Below are positions 27,101 through 34,362 of a stretch of 64,000 nt of DNA, in pieces. The notes beneath the pieces were generated by a model that worked only from the letters and a program-made list of their open reading frames with translations, had not been told where the DNA came from and searched no databases. The stretch is from positions 1-64,000 of the forward strand of contig JADLFN010000074.1 in the NCBI GenBank assembly GCA_020845475.1, written 5' to 3'. Both the position numbers and the translations under genes were made by a program. Origin of the DNA: Planctomycetota bacterium. GTDB taxonomy: Bacteria; Planctomycetota; UBA8742; UBA2392. Within the stretch, counting starts at the first letter, position 1; each line of letters begins with the position of its first letter.

Positions 27101-28696
27101 GGCGAGCGCGACAGTCTGAGCGCCGTGCTGCGGCTCTACCCGCACGCGTTGGTCGCCGATGAGGCTGCATTGAGGCTTGCGGCGGGGATGCTTCAGGAAT
27201 CGCGCCCGCGCGATGCCTGGGCGCTGCTGCAGGGCGTGCTCGATGAAGTGCCGCAGCGCGCGCGCAAGGGCGAAGTGCTGGCGCTCATGGCCATGGCCCA
27301 GCATCGCAGTGGCGAAGTGCTGCGCGCGCGGCTGCTGGCGCGGCGCGTGCTGCGTGAGTTCCCCGACGGCGAACTTGAATTCGAAGGCGCCAGGCGCAAG
27401 TTCAAGGATCTGCTGTCCGCGCTGGTTTCAGGCCAGGAAAGCGGCGAGCGCCAGCCGCCGCCGCGAATACCAAACGCGCCCAAAGCCCTGTGGAACGAAG
27501 AGTGGCCGCCGTCCACGAAGATGGGTTACCTTTACCTGCCCGCCCAGCCTGCGGCAAGCCAGGTACCGCTGATTCTCACCCTGCGTTCCACGGGCGACAA
27601 CCCGCTGCGAGCCATCAACCCGCAAAACGGCGAAGAACTCTGGAAGGGCGGTCGTGTCGTGCTGGGCGCGCTCAACAGGGCCTCGCGTCTGGGCCAGGAT
27701 CTGCTGCTGGAGTTCTCGCGCGGCATTGCGCTCTACAGCGACAGCGGTCAGGAACGCTGGGTCTTCAGTACCGGCGCCACGCCGCAGAACGTGGACGTGC
27801 GCGACGGCATGGTGCTGTTCTCACAACTGGGTGATGGCACCCGCCGCACGCACTGCCGCATGCTGGCTATTGACCTGTCAACAGGCGGCACGACCTGGGA
27901 CGTCCAGGTCGAGGCCGCCGATGTGCTCTGGGTCCGCCAGAGTTCACAGGGGGCGCTGGCACTGTGCTCAACGGGGCGCGAGGATTTCCTGCGCCTGCTG
28001 GATATCGAAACCGGCGCCGAAATTCGCAGCGTGAAGCTCGATCGCCTGGCCGCGCGCAACCTGCGCTGCAAGCCCATCCTCGACGACACGGGTGTGAACA
28101 TCGTGGATGACCGCGGCGACATTTCCTGTTACAGCCTCGATAGTCTGGCGCTCAAGGCCCGCCTTCCGAGCCAGCAGGCTCGCCCGCGGCTGCTGGCGGC
28201 CGTCAACGGCGGACTGCTGGTCGTGGGTTACCCCGGCGCGGCCTTGTGCAATATGGGCGCGCAGCGCGTTGCATGGCGCACCCCCTACAAGGAAGACGAA
28301 GTGGTCATGGATCACGCACTGGCCGGCGACGTGCTTGTGCTGGCCCTGACACAGCGCTACGACAGTTATCGCCTGCTGGGCATCTCGACGGCCGACGGCC
28401 AGCAGGTGTTTGAAACGCCCATAGCCGCGCCGGTTAAGGAAGAGCGCGTCAAGCTGCGCTGCGCCCTGGACTTGCTGGACGGAGCGGCTTTTGCGTTCTC
28501 CGTGGTTGATTCCTCCACGGGCATGACGGAGTTGCGCGGCTTCAAGCTGCTGGTGGTCGACAAGCAGGGGAACACGAAGCTTGACTGGTACACGCCGGCC
28601 AACGCCAATTCCGAAATCATGCAGCTTGCCGCCATTGACGGCTATATGGTGCTCGCGGCGGGGCGCGTGACCTATTGTTTCGGAGCCAAAGAGTGA
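24158..28696 (+). CDS. Secreted PQQ-like propeller and TPR protein
   Basis: A 1,512-residue exported protein with a signal peptide (MRRLKLPLMMLLVLALFARADA). Residues 30-300 are helical repeats. At about 330-730 and again 1100-1500 are PQQ/quinoprotein-type beta-propeller blades, with motifs such as 'YALDPQSGNVRWSMRL', 'VNARTGEILWQIARALL', 'INPQNGEELWKGGRVV' and 'LDIETGAEIRSV'. Between them lies a TPR-like region (about 770-1080). This two-propeller arrangement is common in large planctomycete periplasmic or BamB-like proteins; no enzyme residues are evident. GGAG precedes the ATG. Its stop overlaps the kdsD start as GTGA, indicating translational coupling. Confidence 0.75.
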   Translation: MRRLKLPLMMLLVLALFARADAQGFGRYTIPEEDPSAFKIITPPLLDEAVRKLARLRTDLEGIKNPRERKAQITAILNICQQELDHEVNATGVVAMQDGPARADGKRDVRRWLGAYSAMEAQIRGLGKEGLELYEELNGKRAENLLAQASVSRDLNSIMDVNKRFGLTQAGVRAAVLLAQIEWEQGHLSPAARALERALEFRELLKPQTEADISGWLARCYRELGERANLAQLRVWVKPYKDHEVNVGGAARKLDELLAEEYGRTRDSTNDTIEGLGVCWPGGNFANTGISAPPTPPDKVAWAQTLPRLEAPWFQSRYMAYPYPLVPPHLPVSDGTMLYVNNGDALCAYDVLTGGKRANVPMWRCKPFVNNSETFWRTSEPDPALILPVSVYRGTVYAPLENPMRTPIHQSRPDNGFGLYAHYPQVRRALCSVDGETGRLLWKVGGLYEGGDLDQTSFGPALVHEGTLYAVGTRLPGLADVVLYALDPQSGNVRWSMRLCYGQQEVTMFGRPARWPFTSLPAIAGGHLYLCTNLGGVVAVSLERRVLSWISKYEYMSRPMTSTIATYYRPVSWYNSPTIYAEVGGDGYVVCAPADSQYLVCVNARTGEILWQIARALLYTDSTEYDESRAPLAQARALIGVRNNVVYVGGGARLYSIDLSSGRVLKTTSVIAETGAGRSRPSELQGRPALAGNKLYWPGSSGISAIDLDTLKVGVTVDAPTLRAGNLAGLSVFCQQGILFTVAGNDYTLGNPQVAARFDPQLLLTDARLHVANTPDDPDGALRYGLLNLRMGDKAEARKWLEKAFALASGAKLDSRVRNQAGRVLVTLALEAADALMDRGEFAPALAQVESARKYVTLPAQQTEVFVRQELCLVKRGDTAALCALYALMIEQDPAFGVGSDPEIPVRHYSSVMLARIEGSAKGREEYALALYETLLTAPESLRLERLPLRLLAINEITALLHTAGRAIYARREQEAAALLKGERDSLSAVLRLYPHALVADEAALRLAAGMLQESRPRDAWALLQGVLDEVPQRARKGEVLALMAMAQHRSGEVLRARLLARRVLREFPDGELEFEGARRKFKDLLSALVSGQESGERQPPPRIPNAPKALWNEEWPPSTKMGYLYLPAQPAASQVPLILTLRSTGDNPLRAINPQNGEELWKGGRVVLGALNRASRLGQDLLLEFSRGIALYSDSGQERWVFSTGATPQNVDVRDGMVLFSQLGDGTRRTHCRMLAIDLSTGGTTWDVQVEAADVLWVRQSSQGALALCSTGREDFLRLLDIETGAEIRSVKLDRLAARNLRCKPILDDTGVNIVDDRGDISCYSLDSLALKARLPSQQARPRLLAAVNGGLLVVGYPGAALCNMGAQRVAWRTPYKEDEVVMDHALAGDVLVLALTQRYDSYRLLGISTADGQQVFETPIAAPVKEERVKLRCALDLLDGAAFAFSVVDSSTGMTELRGFKLLVVDKQGNTKLDWYTPANANSEIMQLAAIDGYMVLAAGRVTYCFGAKE

Positions 28697-29649
28697 GCGA
28701 CACACTGGAGTTCGGCAAGGACGTGCTGCGCCGTGAAGGCGCGGCCGTAAGCGCGCTGGCCAACATTCTCGATGCGCGCTTTGCAAACGCCGTGGAACTG
28801 ATGCTCAAGTGCAGGGGCCATGTCGTGATCACCGGCATCGGCAAGCCTTGGCTGATCGGCCAGAAAATCTCGGCCACGCTGGCCAGCACCGGCACGCGCA
28901 GCTTTCCGCTTCACCCCAGCGAAGCCATGCACGGCGACGTTGGCCGGCTGCACGCCGAAGATGTCGTCATTGCCATGAGCAACAGCGGCGAAAGTGAAGA
29001 AGTGGTGCGCCTGCTGCCCGTGATCAAGCGCGTGGGCTGCAAGCTGATTGGCATCACGGCCAAGCCGCAGTCGGCATTGGCCAAACACTCGGATGTCGTG
29101 CTCGAGATGGGCAAGTTCGAGGAAGCCTGTCCCATAGGCATGGCACCCAGCGTTTCGACGACAGTGATGCTGGCGCTGGGTGACGCGCTGGCGCTGGCCG
29201 TGATGAAGGCGCGCAATTTCTCGCGCGAGGATTACGCCAAGTTCCACCCCGGCGGTGCTTTGGGCCGCTCGCTGATGAAGGTCAGCGAAATCATGCGCAG
29301 CCTGAAGGAAACGGCCACGGTCGACCACAAGTCTTCCGTGAAAGACGCGCTCAGCGCGATCACCAGGCAAAAGACGGGTGCTGTGTTCATCGTGGACGGC
29401 AAGAAGCTGCTGGGCGTGTTCACGGATGGCGATCTGCGCCGCCACATTGAGGACGACGGCCTGCTCAAACACAAGGTCGCCGGGATCATGACCAGGCCCG
29501 GCAAGCGCATCGAAATCGATCACCTCGCCAGCGAGGCCGTCAAGCTCGTGCAGGAGTTCCGCATCGGCGAGCTGCCCGTGGTCAACGCCAAAGGCGAACT
29601 CATGGGCCATGTGGCGCTGAAGGACCTCGTTTCGATGCACTTTATGTGA
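28693..29649 (+). CDS. kdsD: D-arabinose-5-phosphate isomerase (KdsD/KpsF type)
   Basis: A 318-residue cytoplasmic isomerase that makes arabinose 5-phosphate from ribulose 5-phosphate, the first step toward Kdo. The SIS domain shows VVITGIGKP, 'HPSEAMHGDVG', 'VVIAMSNSGESEEV' and 'KFHPGGALGRSL', all typical of the family. Two CBS domains follow (about 205-318). I chose GTG 28693 because it overlaps the upstream stop as GTGA; an ATG six codons earlier would extend into the previous gene. With kdsC at 33048 it supports a Kdo-containing lipopolysaccharide. A large palindrome lies directly behind its stop. Confidence 0.9.
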   Translation: MSDTLEFGKDVLRREGAAVSALANILDARFANAVELMLKCRGHVVITGIGKPWLIGQKISATLASTGTRSFPLHPSEAMHGDVGRLHAEDVVIAMSNSGESEEVVRLLPVIKRVGCKLIGITAKPQSALAKHSDVVLEMGKFEEACPIGMAPSVSTTVMLALGDALALAVMKARNFSREDYAKFHPGGALGRSLMKVSEIMRSLKETATVDHKSSVKDALSAITRQKTGAVFIVDGKKLLGVFTDGDLRRHIEDDGLLKHKVAGIMTRPGKRIEIDHLASEAVKLVQEFRIGELPVVNAKGELMGHVALKDLVSMHFM

Positions 29650-29739
29650 ACGCAAAACGAAAAACGAAAAACGCAAAAGGGGAATGGCTCGCGTTCGAAG
29701 GCTGTTCCCTTTTGCGTTTTGCGTTCTACGTTTTGCGTT
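29649..29739. repeat. 33-bp imperfect inverted repeat after kdsD
   Basis: The left arm (29649-29681) and right arm (29707-29739) pair over 33 bp with a few internal mismatches. Both ends of the arms (AACGCAAAACG and ACGCAAAAGGG) match exactly while the middle differs. The arms are built from repeated A-rich words (AAAACG), and the loop is 25 bp. It fills the gap between kdsD and the cyclase gene. It could work as an mRNA hairpin, but its word structure matches the other palindromes in the window. Confidence 0.75.
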
Positions 29740-29744
29740 GACCT

Positions 29745-31667
29745 ATGGCCCTCAAGCGCCTGAGCTTCGTTCACACGTTCAAGTCACCCTTGTCCAAGGT
29801 CTGGCGCGTCATTTCCGATACCGACCTGATCAACAGCGCCGCGGGCCTGCCCGCCGTGACTTACAAAGATGAGCCGCAGCCCGACGGCACCACGCGGCGC
29901 TTTGGCTCCTACTCGGCCAAGGGCATCACGTTTGCCTATGAAGAACTGCCCTACCGCTGGGTGCATGAGCAGTTCTACGACGTGTGGCGCATCTATTCGC
30001 AGGGCCCCTACAAGCGGCTGCGCTTTGCCTGCTTCCTCAAGCCCAAGGGCGAAGGCTGCGAAGCTGAGGCTTTGTGGGAGTATGAGACCAAGGGCTTTAC
30101 CGGAACGATGATCGGCACGCTCGGCATCCGGCTTGCCGGCGTGGAGCCCTTCAAGAAGGTCTTCGCGAAGATTGACGAACGCCTGCTCAAGGATCAGGCC
30201 CTGAAAACGGGCTCCATGATCCTGGCGCGGCCCGGGGTGATCTCCGACGGCACACGGGCAACGCAGGAGCAGCGGCTCAAGATCGAAACCATGGCGCCCA
30301 AGGTTCGCGCCATTTTTGAATCGCCGATTATCGAGAAGCTGATAGCCGCGCTGATTGACAAGCCGGATATGGAGTTGCGCCGGATGCGCCCGTTCGCGTT
30401 TGCGCGCGAATGGCGCAGCGAGAAGCAGCAAACCCTGAACGTGTTTCTGGCGGCAACGCGCGCCGGCCTTTTGAAAATGCGCTGGGATGTGATCTGTCCC
30501 CACTGCCGCGGTGACAAGCAGAACCTGGCATCGCTCAGCAGCGTGAAGGAGAAAGCGTTCTGCCCGGCATGCAACGTGGATTTTGATGTCGATCTTGATC
30601 GCTCGCTGGAAGCCGTGTTCATGCCCCACCCGCAGGTGCGCGAGATTGAAGAAGCCACTTATTGCCTTGGCGGCCCGGGCATGACGCCGCACATCGTGTA
30701 TCAGCGCATGTTCGAGCCCGGCGAGAAAGACGAGTGCGAAACGACGCTGCCGCCGGGCCGCTACCGCCTGCGCGTCACGGGAGAGAAAAGCTATCGCTGG
30801 ATTGAAGTTGCCGGTCCCTCATTTGGAGAAAGTCCGGCGTCCGTGGTCCGGAGTCCGGAAGGGAGTGCGACGCCCTCCAGAAATGACTTCCGGACTCCGG
30901 ACACCCGGACGCCGGACTTCAAGATTACCGACTCAGGCATCGACGGCACCGACTCCGCGATACCCGCAGCGCCCACGAAGTTCGCTTTCAGCAATTCCAG
31001 CAGACGCCGCTGCCTGGTCGTGCTCGAAAGCGTGGAATGGGCGCAAGATGCGCTCTCGGCGGGCGAACTGGTGGCCGATCAGCGCTTTCGCGACTTGTTT
31101 TCCAGCGAGGTGCTCGCTCCGGGCGTCAAGCTGGCCGTCGAAAGCACCACAATCCTGTTCACCGATCTCGTGGGCAGCACCGCAATGTACGACAAGCTCG
31201 GCGATGCCAAGGCGTTTTCGCTGGTCTGGACGCACTTCGACATCCTGCACGAGATCGTCGAGCGCTATCGCGGCGCGATCGTGAAGACCATCGGCGACGC
31301 CATCATGGCTGTGTTTTCAAGGCCCGAGGATGCTCTCGCCGCCGCCGAAGAGCTGCACGCGCGCGTGGCCGACTATTGCCGCAACAAGGGCCATGAACAC
31401 CCGGTGCAGCTCAAAGTAGGCCTGCATGAGGGCCCCAGCATCGCCGTGACCGCCAACGAGCGCCTCGACTATTTCGGGCAGACAGTGAATCTGGCCGCGC
31501 GCGTGCAGGCGATGAGCGAGGGCGAAGACATTGTGCTGACGCGAGTATTTGCCGAGAAAGTCAATGACGCCCGCTTGCTTCGCGAAAAGGGCTGGATGAG
31601 CGAAGAAAAGCAGGCCTACGCCAAAGGCTTCCCGCAACCGATCCCGGTGTTGCGCTTCAAGCGCTAA
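29745..31667 (+). CDS. Class III adenylate/guanylate cyclase with SRPBCC-like N-terminus
   Basis: A 640-residue predicted soluble cyclase. Residues 1-150 look like an SRPBCC/START-type fold (FVHTFKSPLSKVWRVISDTDLIN). A middle region resembles DUF5939 with a zinc-ribbon (CPHCRGDK...CPACNVDF). The C-terminal catalytic domain (about 465-640) keeps the expected residues: metal Asp in LFTDLVGST, base-recognition Lys and second Asp in VKTIGDAIMAVF, and Asn/Arg in VNLAARVQ. The dimer should therefore be active and make cAMP or cGMP. Residues about 362-392, in the linker before the catalytic part, are encoded by a long inverted repeat. Followed 16 bp later by tatC. Confidence 0.8.
   Translation: MALKRLSFVHTFKSPLSKVWRVISDTDLINSAAGLPAVTYKDEPQPDGTTRRFGSYSAKGITFAYEELPYRWVHEQFYDVWRIYSQGPYKRLRFACFLKPKGEGCEAEALWEYETKGFTGTMIGTLGIRLAGVEPFKKVFAKIDERLLKDQALKTGSMILARPGVISDGTRATQEQRLKIETMAPKVRAIFESPIIEKLIAALIDKPDMELRRMRPFAFAREWRSEKQQTLNVFLAATRAGLLKMRWDVICPHCRGDKQNLASLSSVKEKAFCPACNVDFDVDLDRSLEAVFMPHPQVREIEEATYCLGGPGMTPHIVYQRMFEPGEKDECETTLPPGRYRLRVTGEKSYRWIEVAGPSFGESPASVVRSPEGSATPSRNDFRTPDTRTPDFKITDSGIDGTDSAIPAAPTKFAFSNSSRRRCLVVLESVEWAQDALSAGELVADQRFRDLFSSEVLAPGVKLAVESTTILFTDLVGSTAMYDKLGDAKAFSLVWTHFDILHEIVERYRGAIVKTIGDAIMAVFSRPEDALAAAEELHARVADYCRNKGHEHPVQLKVGLHEGPSIAVTANERLDYFGQTVNLAARVQAMSEGEDIVLTRVFAEKVNDARLLREKGWMSEEKQAYAKGFPQPIPVLRFKR
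30828..30920. repeat. In-frame inverted repeat inside the cyclase gene
   Basis: Arms at 30828-30861 and 30887-30920 pair as two 14-15-bp perfect blocks on each side of a 3-4-nt mismatch. The arms are made of TCCGG-type words (AGTCCGG, GTCCGG). The insert keeps the reading frame and codes for a Ser/Pro/Thr-rich linker, so it is tolerated between folded domains. Confidence 0.75.
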
Positions 31668-31683
31668 ATCCGACAATTCCGCC

Positions 31684-33051
31684 ATGTCCGAAGAAGGCAT
31701 GTCTTTCACGTCGCACCTCGAGGAATTGAGGAAGCGGCTGATTTACACGCTGTTGTTTTTCTTCCTCGCGTTTTCAGTGATGGTGCCGCTGGGCGCCACG
31801 CACATCATCAACTACATCCAGGAAATCGCTGTTACCTCGGGTCACACGGCCAAGGGCCACACCCAATTCACCGTGATCGGCCCCATGGAGACGTTCTCGC
31901 TCACCATGCGCGTAAGTTTCTATGCCGCGATCGTGCTCACATACCCCTTTGCCATGTTCCAGGCCTGGCGTTTTGTCGCGCCGGGGCTTTACCGCCACGA
32001 GCGCCAGTTCTTCCTGGTGGCCATCCCTTCAATCTTCCTGCTCTTCTTTGCCGGCGCGGCTTTTGGCCGCTATGTGCTGCTGCCGATTTCGATCCCCTTT
32101 TTGCTCGAGTTCAACGTCGATGAACTGGGCGTGCAGCAGATGTACACGCTGCGCGAGTACCTGAGCCTGGTGTTTGCGCTGACCTTTGGCCTCGGGTTTG
32201 TGTTCCAGTTGCCGCTGCTGGTTGCGCCGCTGATTCGCTTTGGCCTGCTCAAGCCCGATTTCTTCCGCCGCAAGCGGCGCTGGGTGATCCTGATTTCGGT
32301 GTTGATCGGCGCGCTGATTTCGCCCACGGGCAGCCCCGTGGACATGATTATCGCCGGCGCGCCGGTGTTTGTGCTCGTTGAGGGCGGCGTGCTGCTGGGC
32401 AAGCTCTGGAAAAATATGGCGCTCAAGCGCGCCATGCGCGACGCCAAGGCAGCCGAGGCCCGCGGCGAGAAGGTGGATTACGAAAACCTGGCCGGCGGGC
32501 TGGCGCTGGACCTCGAGGAGAAGCTGAAGAACTTCGCCTCCGGCGGCGCGCGCCAGTTGGCCAAAGACCTGATGGGCAGCGTCAAGAATTTCAAAGAAGG
32601 TATGCGCGAAGCCGGCGGCATGGACGTGAACTCACTCTTCGACGATGATTACAAAGACAACGAGGCACCGCCCGTTGAAGTGAAGCTGAAAACCCAGCCG
32701 CGCAAGAAACGTAGTCCCGAGTCCCAGGTCCCGAGTACCGCTCCGCAAGCACCGGCCGTGGCCGACAGCCCGGCTGAGCAGCCCGTGGCCGCCGTGTCGA
32801 ATCCCGCTGAAGAAGTTTCAGCGGCGAAGCACCACGCACGAGACACGAAACACGAAGCCCCCGATGAATTCGCAGCCGCGCGTCGGGCGCCCATGGACGA
32901 AGGCGTCGATCCCAGGCTCGCGCTCTACATCGATAACCGCATCGCCTGCCGCCTCGATGAATTGTTCGAAGAACGCATCAAGCCCTACCTGGAGAAGGCA
33001 ATCGAACAGGCCAAGCACAACGGCAACGGCCACAACAAAGACCACGCATGA
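31684..33051 (+). CDS. tatC: Sec-independent translocase subunit TatC with long C-terminal tail
   Basis: A 455-residue inner-membrane protein; the first about 250 residues are TatC. The family N-terminus is clear (MSFTSHLEELRKRLIYTLLFFFLAF), with the conserved Glu used in signal-peptide binding. There are six membrane helices, plus conserved 'YPFAMFQAWRFVAPGLYRHER' and 'ISPTGSPVDMIIAGAPVFVL'. The remaining roughly 200 residues are charged and disordered (Pro/Ala/Lys-rich), unusual for TatC, which is normally about 250 residues. Part of the tail (about 32710-32860) is encoded by word-like repeats. TatA/B are not in the window. It overlaps kdsC by 4 bp (ATGA). Confidence 0.9.
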   Translation: MSEEGMSFTSHLEELRKRLIYTLLFFFLAFSVMVPLGATHIINYIQEIAVTSGHTAKGHTQFTVIGPMETFSLTMRVSFYAAIVLTYPFAMFQAWRFVAPGLYRHERQFFLVAIPSIFLLFFAGAAFGRYVLLPISIPFLLEFNVDELGVQQMYTLREYLSLVFALTFGLGFVFQLPLLVAPLIRFGLLKPDFFRRKRRWVILISVLIGALISPTGSPVDMIIAGAPVFVLVEGGVLLGKLWKNMALKRAMRDAKAAEARGEKVDYENLAGGLALDLEEKLKNFASGGARQLAKDLMGSVKNFKEGMREAGGMDVNSLFDDDYKDNEAPPVEVKLKTQPRKKRSPESQVPSTAPQAPAVADSPAEQPVAAVSNPAEEVSAAKHHARDTKHEAPDEFAAARRAPMDEGVDPRLALYIDNRIACRLDELFEERIKPYLEKAIEQAKHNGNGHNKDHA

Positions 33052-33614
33052 AAAAGAAGCCGCTGACCAAACGGGATTGGGCGCGCGTCAAGCTCGTGGC
33101 GACTGATGTGGATGGCGTGCTCACCGACGCCACCGTGCTCTACGGCCCGCAGGGTGAACTGGCCAAGCCGTTCTTCATCCGCGACGGCATGGGCATGCGC
33201 CTGCTCGAGGGCGCGGGCGTGCACGTTTGCGTGATTACGAGCGAAGACAGCGCGCTGGTGGGTGCGCGCGTCAAGAAACTGATGCTCAGCGCCTATCGTC
33301 CCGGCCAAAAACGCAAAGGCGAAGCGCTATCGGCGCTCATGGCTGAGTACGGCGCCAACGCCAGCGAGACCGTGTTCATCGGCGACGACGTCAACGACGG
33401 CGAGGCTTTGCAACTGGCGGGCATTGCCGTGTGCCCAGGCGATGCCAGCAGCTACGCGCTGGCCATGGCGCGTTACGTAACCACCGCCCCCGGCGGGCGC
33501 GGCTGTATTCGCGAAGTGGCCGAGCACATTCTGGCGGCCAAAGGTGTGGATCCCGTCAAGCTCTGGGCCCAACTGCACCCGCACGCCGTCAGCCGCGACA
33601 GCGGCACGGTGTAA
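33048..33614 (+). CDS. kdsC: Kdo-8-phosphate phosphatase (KdsC-like HAD)
   Basis: A 188-residue HAD phosphatase of the KdsC (C0) type, which removes phosphate from Kdo 8-phosphate. Motif I is VATDVDGVLTDA (nucleophile and acid/base Asp), motif II is CVITSEDSALV, and motif III/IV is TVFIGDDVNDGEAL. 'AVCPGDASSYALAMARYVTTAPGGRGCIREVAEHIL' matches the family's C-terminal lid. N-acylneuraminate phosphatases are close relatives, but kdsD nearby favours the Kdo role. It overlaps tatC by 4 bp; the downstream vapC ends convergently one base after its stop. Confidence 0.82.
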   Translation: MKKKPLTKRDWARVKLVATDVDGVLTDATVLYGPQGELAKPFFIRDGMGMRLLEGAGVHVCVITSEDSALVGARVKKLMLSAYRPGQKRKGEALSALMAEYGANASETVFIGDDVNDGEALQLAGIAVCPGDASSYALAMARYVTTAPGGRGCIREVAEHILAAKGVDPVKLWAQLHPHAVSRDSGTV

Positions 33615-34019
33615 TCAGGGCTTAGTCCAGTCCTCAACAGCAAGTCCGGCCACGCGAGAGAACTCGCGCACGTTGGCGGTTACGAGCGTCAGCCCGCCTG
33701 CGAGCGCAATCGACGCTATAAGCAGGTCGTTTGGGCCAACAGGAGTGCCGGCCTTGTCGAGCGATGCCCGCAACCGCCCATAGATTGCCGCTGCCGCAGA
33801 ATCGAACGGCAGACTCCGGTAGGGCTGCAGGAACTTCGCGGTCGCCTCGCCGGCCAGCTGTGAATCTCGGGCTTTGGCGACACCGTAATGCAGTTCCGCC
33901 TCGACTACCGAACAGACGACGATTTCGTCAGGAGTGTGCTGCGCCAGCCGCTGTTTGACCTTTGAACTCCGCAAATTCAAGGCGTCGATGCAGACGTTCG
34001 TGTCAAGTAGATATGTCAT
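33615..34019 (-). CDS. vapC: PIN-domain toxin, VapC family
   Basis: A 134-residue predicted Mg-dependent RNase toxin. PIN acidic residues are visible: Asp in TYLLDTNVCID, Glu in VVEAELHYG, and Asp in PVGPNDLLIASIAL with TLVTANVREFSRV after it. ATG 34019 is chosen because the PIN domain starts at once; the open frame extends 23 codons upstream into the antitoxin gene. It begins 17 bp inside the end of the antitoxin gene, the usual coupling of vapBC pairs. VapC toxins usually cut tRNA or rRNA and stop growth. Confidence 0.85.
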   Translation of the reverse strand: MTYLLDTNVCIDALNLRSSKVKQRLAQHTPDEIVVCSVVEAELHYGVAKARDSQLAGEATAKFLQPYRSLPFDSAAAAIYGRLRASLDKAGTPVGPNDLLIASIALAGGLTLVTANVREFSRVAGLAVEDWTKP

Positions 34020-34272
34020 CGAGCGACTTTCGCGTTTCGTATTCTCCCTGCGGCCAGCGCTTGATGGGGTTATCGGCCAGCGAGCCAATCACGTTCTCAA
34101 AATATCCCTTGGGCCAGCCCTTGGCCTTGCGCCTCTTCGGCACGGGCGTCACGGTTAGCGTCACGTCGGCCTCTTCGCCGCGCAAATTGGTTTTTACGTC
34201 CACTTTGACGCGGCCCTTGGCGAGCTTGATATGCCCGCGCTTGATTTTTGCTCTCATTCGATAGGTCGGCAT
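34003..34272 (-). CDS. vapB: VapB-like antitoxin
   Basis: An 89-residue basic protein directly upstream of and overlapping vapC, as expected for the antitoxin and autorepressor. The N-terminus is strand-rich (RMRAKIKRGHIKLAKGRVKVDV, VTLTVTPVPKRRKAKG). The C-terminus (GYFENVIGSLADNPIKRWPQGEYETRKSL) resembles the toxin-wrapping tail of VapB-type antitoxins that end in a Trp/Tyr/Arg-rich stretch. ATG 34272 has GGAGAAAG upstream; a longer frame starts at 34317 without one. Assignment rests mainly on position. Confidence 0.65.
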   Translation of the reverse strand: MPTYRMRAKIKRGHIKLAKGRVKVDVKTNLRGEEADVTLTVTPVPKRRKAKGWPKGYFENVIGSLADNPIKRWPQGEYETRKSLDDIST

Positions 34273-34362
34273 CGCTTTCTCCGAGGTCATTCTACGAACC
34301 CTGCGAGCCCTATCCACACGCCGCCGCGGCTAGTAAAACCCTTTCGCAATCCGGAGGCCACC

